From Dromiciops gliroides (lineage: Eukaryota; Chordata; Mammalia; Microbiotheria; Microbiotheriidae), in contig NC_057863.1 of assembly GCF_019393635.1 (NCBI RefSeq), forward strand, positions 626,761,791 to 626,825,790: 64,000 nucleotides of DNA, in the 5' to 3' direction. The translations under genes were made by a program, and so were the position numbers. The notes beneath the pieces are model-generated. The model worked only from the letters and a program-made list of their open reading frames with translations, ran no database searches and was not told where the DNA came from. Shown here one piece after another: positions 57,261 through 64,000 of this stretch (position 1 is the stretch's first letter; the number at the start of each line of letters is the position of its first letter).

Positions 57261-57736
57261 ATGAGCTGGTGAATTTCATAAAAACCTGGAAAGACTTACA
57301 TGAACTGATGCACAGTGAAGTGAGCAGAACCAGGAAAACATACACAGTAACAGCAACATTGTACGATGATCAAGTATGAATGATTTAGCTCTTCCCAGCA
57401 ATGCAATGATCCTCAATTCCAAAGGACTCATGATGGAAAATGCTATCCACATCCAGAGAAAGAATTGGTGGAATCTGAATACAGATTGAAGCATCCTATT
57501 AGTCCTTTATTTTTGTGTGTGTTTTTTTCCCTTTGGTCTGTTTCTTCTCTCACAACATGACTAATATGGAAATATATTTTACATGATTGCACATATATAA
57601 CCTATATCAAATTGCTTAACTTTATAGGGAAGGAGGAGGAGCAGGAGGGAGGGAGAAAAATTTGGAACTAGGAATTCTTAAAAGAATATTAAAAAATTTT
57701 TTTATTTGTAATTAGAAAAAATACTATTTTTAAAAA
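57261..57736 (+). mobile_element. 3'UTR of the outer L1
   Basis: Resumes with cataaaaacctggaaagact, gaactgatgcacagtgaagt, gactcatgatggaaaatgct, tcacaacatgactaatatgg and ttatttgtaattagaaaaaa. Confidence 0.88.
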
Positions 57737-57848
57737 GGTTTTTGAAATAATCTGGGTAAGAAGTCATGAGTGTCTGAAGTAGAGTAGTGGCCATTTAAGT
57801 GGAGAAAAAGGGATGAATGCAAATGTTGTGCAGTGTTGTACGAATCAC
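57737..57848 (-). mobile_element. L2-like LINE fragment, right half
   Basis: aggtttttgaaataatctgg, gtaagaagtcatgagtgtct: picks up where 54997 stopped, as judged from the same block in the copy at 32980-33190. Confidence 0.55.
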
Positions 57849-57905
57849 TCAGGTACTCCTGACTCCAGGGCCGGTGCTCTATCCACTGCGCCACCTAGCC
57901 GCCCC
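57849..57905 (-). mobile_element. tRNA-derived SINE head fragment
   Basis: Only tcaggtactcctgactccag to cctagccgcccc remains. Confidence 0.88.
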
Positions 57906-58830
57906 TATGCTTTTTATGAGATTAGAAATTGAACCTAGAAAGTGGTTTTCTTATTTATAAATTATATGATTAATTCTACAATAACATTGGAAAGATAATG
58001 AATAACACTTAAAATATTTGAGTATGTTTATCAGTTCATAAATTCAAAGATTCTTAGATAAAGCAAAGCTTTTAGAAATGGAAACAGCAGCATAGTGTAC
58101 CAATTTGATTAGATTTAATTACAAATGTTAGCAGATTAAATATTGATAACTTTCTTTGTTGTTCCATTTGAAACATCTCCTTAAGCATTCATTATACTGC
58201 TTGTTGTCTTGTGTCTGAGGAAGAGGGGGTCTAATTTTTGGTTGTGAGATGACTTAATCAGTAAGGATAAAGTAGTGATGGCAAGGCTCAATGCTAATGG
58301 TTAATCCTGAAGAGAGACAAATGACCCATAAGTCTGAGTAAATGGTATTATTTGTTTATAGTGGAACAAAACAAAATTATGGGGTCAGAAATACTTGAAA
58401 AAGAACTTCATCTGAATGAGAAAATTTAGAAAGTCCCAAGGCTGTTTAAAATGAGATTCAAGATCAAGAAAATTTATATAAGGGGTCAATTTGTGGGATT
58501 GAAAATAAAAGTATAATTATATCATGAATCAAAACCAGATGTTGCTAACTCGGGAATTATTGCAATTGGTATGAAAACTATGTAAGAATCTGATGTTTGC
58601 TTGAACCATATGTTGAAATCAGTTCTCAAGTGAAATATATACCATAGAAAGTTGATCTAGAGTACTAGGAAGTAGGCTTTGATTCTTTTTTTTTTCTTTT
58701 TTGAGGGAAACTAAAAGAGAAGCCATCTATCTATTATTTTAAGAAAGCCAGAAGACCGAGTCTTGACTTTAAAATGTTTGTAAAAAACCTTGATTTAATT
58801 GATGAGAGGAATAAATTGATTACAGTTTTG
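57906..58830. other. Unassigned AT-rich DNA
   Basis: No recognised repeat or exon. Confidence 0.4.
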
Positions 58831-58847
58831 ATGATGCTTTTATTCTT

Positions 58848-59042
58848 TTATTTATTTATTTATTCATCTATTCATTCATTCATTCGTTCGTTCATTCATT
58901 TATTTATTTATTGCGGGGCAATGGGGGTTAAGTGACTTGCCCAGGGTCACACAGCTAGTAAGTGTCTGAGACTGGATTTGAACTCAGGTACTCCTGAATC
59001 CAGGGCCAGTGCTTTATCCACTGCGCCATCTAGCCACCCCCA
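58848..59042 (-). mobile_element. tRNA-derived SINE with expanded tetranucleotide tail
   Basis: Flanked by atgatgcttttattctt at 58831-58847 and 59043-59059. The tail is a (TTTA/TTCA/TTCG)n tract of about 65 bp. Confidence 0.93.
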
Positions 59043-59089
59043 ATGATGCTTTTATTCTTACAAACCATGGTGGCACTTTTTATTGACTG

Positions 59090-59240
59090 AAAGACAGGCC
59101 TTCAGCAAGCATTTAACATCTCATTTATGTTCCATGCATTGCATACCAGGATAGGCAAAAACAATGTTTTTGCCCTCAAGAAGCTCACAGTTCTAGTGGA
59201 AGAGACAGCAAGCAAATAACTTAATTTATTTAATATTATT
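59090..59240 (-). mobile_element. L2-type 3' end
   Basis: ttcagcaagcatttaacatc, accaggataggcaaaaacaa and ctcaagaagctcacagttct. Confidence 0.65.
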
Positions 59241-59284
59241 GCAAATGGAAAGTAATCTTATAGGAAGGGGCAGGGGAGGGTTGG

Positions 59285-59730
59285 TGGTGGTTCAGAGCCC
59301 TTTATGACCTGCCCTCCCCCCTCCTTTCTAGTCTTATTCCACCCCCCCACCCCCCCCCTCCCCCCCCGCCAGTTCTAGTGACATTGACTTGTTTTCCTGG
59401 TATTACTCCAACAGGACATTCTTTCCTTAGCCTGGTCATTTTCAGTGCATGTCCCTTATTGATGGATTGTTCTTCTTCATCTAGCCTCCTAGCTTCCCTG
59501 GCTTCCTTCAAGTCCCATCCAAAAACCCACCTTCATCAGGAAGCCTTTCTCTTTTTACTTAATTCTAGGGCTTTCCCTCTTTATTATTTCTGACTTGTTT
59601 TTATATAGTTCTTTGCATGTTATCTCCCCTATTAGCTTGTGAGCTTCTTAAGAACAGGCAATGTCTTTGGCTTTCCTGTGTATCTCCATTGCTTAGCACA
59701 CTACATGGCACATAGTAAGAGTGTCAGAAA
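59285..59730 (+). mobile_element. L2 3' portion
   Basis: gttcagagccctttatgacc, cttccctggcttccttcaag, catcaggaagcctttctctt, ttagcttgtgagcttcttaa and ctacatggcacatagtaaga. A C/purine run at 59339-59370 is a length-variable site. Confidence 0.8.
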
Positions 59731-59904
59731 GGGTTATTGGCTGACTTCTGAAAGTCAAGTGAGTTTGATCTTCCGTAGGGAAGCTGAGAAGAGGGGGGAG
59801 AGGATCCCAAGTCTGGCCTTAGTCAGAAAGCCTTGCAGGGTTTAGTTTGGTGTTTAACCCGGATGCAAAAGCAAACAGCTACTATCTATGTAAATGTTGA
59901 AGGA

Positions 59905-60145
59905 ATTTTGTTGTTCTATTAATTCTGTTGTGTCTGACTCTTCATGACCCTATGTGGAGTTTTCTCGGCAAAGATACTGGAATCATTTGCCATTTATTTC
60001 TCCAGCTTATTTTACAGGTGTGAAAACTGAGGCAAACAGGGTTAAGGTCACACAGCTAGTAAGTGTCTGAGGCCAGATTTGAACTCAGGAAGATGTATCT
60101 TCCTGACTTTGGCCTGATACTATTCACTATTACACCTAGCTGCCC
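59905..60145 (-). mobile_element. tRNA-headed SINE with a BovB/RTE-like tail
   Basis: At the left, tttgttgttctattaattct, gttgtgtctgactcttcatg, ggcaaagatactggaatcat and tttgccatttatttctccag. At the right, ggccagatttgaactcagga and cacctagctgccct. A better-preserved sister of 24370-24590. Confidence 0.75.
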
Positions 60146-60234
60146 TGTTGAAGGAGTAGCCCTGCCTTAATCTATCCTTCCTCCGTTCTTCCTTCTTTCT
60201 CCCTTTTCTGTCCTTTTTTGAGTGAAATGTATTT

Positions 60235-60430
60235 TTATGTATGTATATATGTATGTATGTATGTATGTATGTGCGTATCTATCTACCTACCAATCTATTG
60301 CAGGGCAGTGGGGGTAAAGTGACTTGCCCAGGGTCACACAGCTAGTAAATGTCAAGTGTGTTAGGTCGGATTTGAACTCGGGTCTTCCTGAATCCAGGGC
60401 CAGTGCTTTATACTGTGGCACCTAGCCCTA
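60235..60430 (-). mobile_element. tRNA-derived SINE with (TATG)n tail
   Basis: Flanked by tgaaatgtattt at 60223-60234 and 60431-60442. The tail is a TATG/ATCT tract of about 60 bp. The head lacks some bases (tactgtggcacctagcccta). Confidence 0.9.
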
Positions 60431-60442
60431 TGAAATGTATTT

Positions 60443-61685
60443 CTGTTCCCAAGTATGTGTCATGAGTTGCTGTTAATAGCTCAAAGTCAAAGTAGGAATA
60501 GGTCTGTAATACCACATTCATTTTGTTTTTTTGTCCTCACACAACCTAGAATATGTCTATGCAATAGCTGTTGTTATTTCAGCAAAATCACTTGATCATT
60601 TGTAGAAGTAACTTGAGTCCTTTTTCATAGTGTTGGCAAATGCTATATAGCTGGGTGCTTTATTAACTTCAAGTCAGTTGATCTACTTCAGAAAGAGGCT
60701 CTACTCTTAGAGGAAAATCCTGCTTCAAATTCTAATATTTCTAAAGGATTTCACATTTTAAATCCTAACCAGGATGGTGTTACTTAATTTATGTCATCAT
60801 GACTTATATCTCACTATATCATTTGTTATATAAATCAAATAAAATTCCTTTGGTTTGTAGAGTTGATTGAAATAATAGTTATGTGTTTAAGGTAAAGCAC
60901 AGAAGGAGAACTTAATTGATATTTTACATTTGGCCCTTTTAACTTTTTTTAGCACCACCTTTGATGCTGTACACTGATGAATTTAGTAGTTTTTCTATGA
61001 ACTGAATTCAGTATGGAAAATAAATTGACTTCAATTAAATTAACTCTTTAGATGGATGGACGTTCATAGTCAAAGTTGACCACACCTGAGACTTGGAGCC
61101 AAGATTCTGAACCTGAATCATATTATGGGCACCTATATTTAGTCATTTGACATTTTGCTGTGTTTTTTTTTGTGGTTGTTGACATTCTATGATGAATCTA
61201 TTGGGATATTAGTGAAAAAGATTAAACGGTCATCTGAATATTTTTATTATTAAACATTAAGACTCAAGAAAGTTGGCATTTTCGTGACATCATTTATCAA
61301 ATCATCCATTTATGTGTACTGGAAAGCACATTTATGATACAAAAGATGCTTGTTGTTTCATATTGAATGCTCTTGAGAATTTAATATATTTTTTCAGAAT
61401 ATTTGAGTTGAAAACATTTACCTAGAAAATGATCTTGCACATATGAACACTCTGAAATAACTAAATTCATCACTTCTTTAATTGTATCTTTCAGATTCTA
61501 TAGCATCTTGGGGCCTTTAAAAGTTGATTCTAAAGCTATTTAGCTCTTGAGAATGATTACTTGCTTTTTTATATGGTGAGTTAATAAAGATCTTGTAGCA
61601 TTTTTGTAATTGGATAGTGGACTTAAGTAAATTTTTTTTTGAAGCTGACAAAAAAGAAGAGTGCAACAGAGATACAATGTCTTAT
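60443..61685. other. Unassigned AT-rich DNA
   Basis: More than 1.2 kb without a recognised repeat or exon. Confidence 0.4.
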
Positions 61686-61689
61686 TTTT

Positions 61690-61862
61690 TCTTTTAAATA
61701 GTATTTTTTAATTTAAATACTATTTAAATATTATTTTACTTATTTACATCTAAAGATAATTTTTAACTCATTAAATTTTGAGTTCCAAATTTTCTCCTTT
61801 CCACCTTCCTCTCTCTCCTCCCTAAGATGGTAAGCAATTTGATAAAGTTATAATATATCATT
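61690..61862 (-). mobile_element. L1 3' terminus
   Basis: tacatctaaagataattttt, gagttccaaattttctcctt, then gatggtaagcaatttgataa. Confidence 0.78.
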
Positions 61863-61870
61863 AAAAAAAT

Positions 61871-62022
61871 CGGGCATCTAGGTGGCGCAGTGGATAGAGC
61901 ACTGGCCCTGGAGTCAGGAGTACCTGAGTTCAAATGCGGCCTCAGACACTTAACACACACTTACTAGCTGTGTGACCCTGGGCAAGTCACTTAACCCCAA
62001 TTGCCTCACTTAAAAAAAAAAC
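61871..62022 (+). mobile_element. tRNA-derived SINE (first of a tandem pair)
   Basis: catctaggtggcgcagtgga to ccccaattgcctcact plus poly-A. Only a few bases separate it from the next SINE. Confidence 0.93.
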
Positions 62023-62026
62023 ATAT

Positions 62027-62180
62027 TGGGGCACCTAGGTGGAACAGTGGATAAAGTATCGACCCTGCATTCAGGAGGATCTGAGTTCAAATGTGGCCTC
62101 AGATACTTGATACTTACTAGCTGTGTGATCCTGGGCAAGTCACTTAACCCTCATTGCCCTGCAAAAAAACAAATAAATAA
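62027..62180 (+). mobile_element. tRNA-derived SINE (second of a tandem pair, other subfamily)
   Basis: gcacctaggtggaacagtgg to accctcattgccctgcaaaa. Its ending differs from the first copy, so the pair came from two insertions, not a local duplication. Confidence 0.93.
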
Positions 62181-62599
62181 AGTGCCTTTAAAAAATCATA
62201 TCTCTGTGATAGATGATAGTGGTATGTTGTGGTACTGATGTATCAGGTTACCAAAAATCCTCAGACAGATTCCAAATGGAATCATAGCAGTTTGTCAATA
62301 TAAGGGTGAGGAATGAGATAAATGCCATAAATTTACTGGTACAGAGTGTTGTTTATGTTGTCAGCTGTTTACTGTTACCTAATTGTTTTTCTTTGTTATG
62401 TCTTCAAATATCTAGAAAGAGAATTGGTTATTAGTAGAAGAAAATGCTTTGAATTTACTTTAGTTAGGTTTTAGGAAAGCTCTTACTATTGCTTCTACTA
62501 ACCTCCTGGAGAAGATGGAGAAGTGTGGACAAGCAGACTTAGATGAATTTTGAACACTCTGGGTTGCTGAACTCCAAACAGTAGCTGTTAATAGCTCAG

Positions 62600-62997
62600 A
62601 GTCAAAGTAGGAATAGGTCCCCAGAGGACTGCCTTAGGTGTTTGTGTTTGGCTCTGTTGTACATTTTTTATCAGGGACTTGAATAACTCAGATGGTATTA
62701 GAACGCTCATCACATTTGCAGGTGACATAAAACTAGAAGTTGGGATAGCTAACACATTGAACAATAGTCGGGATCCAAAAAGATCTTGGCAGTTTTGAAT
62801 GTTGGTCTCAGTCTAATAAGATGAAATTTAATGGAGATAAATATAAAATCTTACACTTGGGTCAGAAAAATTAACCTCCCAAGTTCAACCTGGGAGAAAT
62901 CGATAGTCTGCAGTTCTAGGAATAAGGTAGCCATCAAAAGACCTAATCTTGGATTATGCATTAAATGAGAAAACATATCTTGGGATAGGGAGGTGAT
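62600..62997 (+). mobile_element. L3/CR1-type LINE fragment, left half
   Basis: The forward reading includes TFAGDIKLEVGIANTLN, a decayed FADDTKLGG..-type box, and later tttaatggagataaatataa (KFN..KYK) and cttacacttgggtcagaaaa (LHLG). It ends at ggaggtgatagtcccattg, where an insertion splits it. Confidence 0.75.
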
Positions 62998-63009
62998 AGT
63001 CCCATTGTA

Positions 63010-63291
63010 TTGGCTCTGCCTCTCCTTTGGATCCACCAGTTTCCCGGAGAGGGAAAACCTGCTACATGGGCAACAGCTTGTTTTCCAATTGATCTGCCCA
63101 GGCCAGCACCCTGGAGAGGACACTCCATCTACTCCCCATGGGGTAGATACAACACGGGATGCAGCAGTTACCGGTTATAAGTCACTCAGGAGCTGCGGCT
63201 CCCACATCGGACTGCACAGCCACACTGTGGCCTGTGGCTCTTCAAGGTGCTGCTCCATGGTTGTCTGCGACTGGTGGAGGCCTACTACTAT

Positions 63292-63390
<99 letters not shown>

Positions 63391-63391
63391 G
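63010..63391 (+). mobile_element. RTE-related SINE-like element with a (TAC)n tail
   Basis: About 270 bp of GC-richer sequence (gtttcccggagagggaaaac, atcggactgcacagccacac, atggttgtctgcgactggtg) followed by a trinucleotide tail. Flanks are agtcccattgta at 62998-63009 and agtcccatttta at 63392-63403, a near-perfect target duplication. I half-recall this body from RTE-type 5' ends in marsupials; family uncertain. Confidence 0.6.
63283..63390. repeat. (TAC)36 microsatellite
   Basis: 108 bases, uninterrupted for 33 units from 63292. Poly-Thr, poly-Leu and poly-Val frames through it are artefacts of the triplet. Confidence 0.97.
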
Positions 63392-63715
63392 AGTCCCATT
63401 TTACTCTTCCATAGCATTCATTCATAGAATTATATTCTTGTCACCACCATTCAAGAATGTTGATAAACTGGAGAATTTCTATAGAGGAATATAATCAGGA
63501 TTGTTTTGTGGTAGTCCTTCAGTCCATGTCAGATGAGGAGCAGCACTAGAAGGAATTGCACATATTCATTTTCAAGAGAAGAGAGACAGGGATAAGGACA
63601 TAATATTATCTTTAATTATTTGAAGTGTCCGCTGGAAATGGGTATTAGATTTTTTCTACTTGGTTTTAGAGGACAGAACCAGGAGGGTTGGGTGGAAGTG
63701 TGTTTTTTTTTTCTT
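63392..63715 (+). mobile_element. L3/CR1-type LINE fragment, right half with 3' end
   Basis: Continues as caagaatgttgataaactgg, agaatttctatagaggaata, then ttgaagtgtccgctggaaat and aggacagaaccaggagggtt, the conserved end region of L3. Confidence 0.72.
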
Positions 63716-63759
63716 TTTAAACAAACTATGAACTTCTCCCTGCCCCCCACAGCTCATTT

Positions 63760-64000
63760 GATTTATTTTTATACTTAATCCCCCCATTACATGTTAAAAT
63801 AATTTAAAACATTTTTATATAAGTATTGAATTCCAAATCTAACATCGTAACTATCTGATATAGTTTATGCATGTGCAGTCTTTGAAAAAATTTTTAATGA
63901 ACATTTTTATTTATTGTTTTGGGTTCTAATTTTTATCCCTCCTTCCTCCCTCCTCCCCCTTCCCTGAGGCCGCAGGCGGTCAGATATGGGCTATACATGT
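63760..64000 (-). mobile_element. Two L1 3' termini in series, second runs off the window
   Basis: 63770-63885: cattacatgttaaaataatt, gaattccaaatctaacatcg, gatatagtttatgcatgtgc. 63886-64000: gaacatttttatttattgtt, gttctaatttttatccctcc, ggtcagatatgggctataca, cut by the window edge. Confidence 0.75.

Noticed and set aside
9820..62130. tRNA genes
   Set aside because: The tRNA-like boxes all lie inside SINE or MIR copies; no stand-alone cloverleaf with an intact acceptor stem was seen.
11463..62238. Many frames containing GLSDLPRVTQLVSVKCLRPD or PALDSGGPEFKSSLRHLT
   Set aside because: These are the two-strand translations of the tRNA-derived SINE; the same peptide at dozens of loci identifies the repeat, not a gene family.
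63159..63494. Poly-Leu, poly-Thr and poly-Val frames
   Set aside because: Translations of the TAC repeat in three frames.
1..64000. CRISPR array, bacterial operon or phage-like system
   Set aside because: The DNA is vertebrate in composition, with splice signal, SINEs and LINEs. The regularly spaced units at 1530-4490 lack identical repeats with unique spacers.

Overview
The window looks like marsupial nuclear DNA: one CpG-island promoter with an untranslated first exon on the plus strand, followed by about 58 kb of what is most simply its first intron (or intergenic DNA), packed with retrotransposon copies. The host assignment rests on the repeats. There are about forty copies of a tRNA-derived SINE whose head reads ggggcagctaggtgg. 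I recall this SINE, from memory and without a search, as the dominant marsupial type (WSINE1/SINE1_Mdo-like). It occurs with marsupial-type L1 3' ends, an RTE element, SINEs with BovB-like tails, and abundant old MIR, L2 and L3 fragments. American versus Australian lineage cannot be decided here. I found no intact protein-coding exon; nearly all open frames are repeats, low-complexity DNA or CpG-island artefacts.

Layout. 1-1500: AT-rich unique DNA. 1530-4490: a strongly diverged tandem array of about 18 units of roughly 80-170 bp, with one segment flipped so that 2051-2447 and 2664-3092 form an imperfect inverted repeat. The array runs into the CpG island without a gap. 4450-5330: CpG island with CCAAT boxes in both orientations, GC boxes, a CCG/CAG tract and (CG)n. 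About 5080-5900: untranslated exon 1, ending in a consensus splice donor (AAAG|GTAAGT) at 5900/5901. 5901-9785: SINE-free proximal intron with a compound AC/TC microsatellite. 9786-64000: repeat-dense DNA with AT-rich unique islands between.

The repeat layers can be ordered in time. MIR, L2 and L3 are the substrate. An RTE element (minus strand, about 49.9-54.5 kb) carries remnants of endonuclease, reverse transcriptase and a C-terminal finger-like motif. L1s, class-I-like solo LTRs and SINEs inserted into these, often with readable target-site duplications. The most informative stretch is 54.5-57.9 kb, a nest in which an L2-like LINE holds an L1, which holds an opposite L1, which in turn holds a SINE, an LTR-like piece and a rare 5'-complete but 3'-truncated L1. 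At two places (20.2-20.5 kb and 22.0-22.35 kb) two SINEs landed one after the other in the same target, leaving three copies of the target sequence.

The best candidate for something undescribed is the diverged tandem and inverted array abutting the promoter. The gene driven by the promoter was not recognised. All family names are from memory and all alignments were made by eye.
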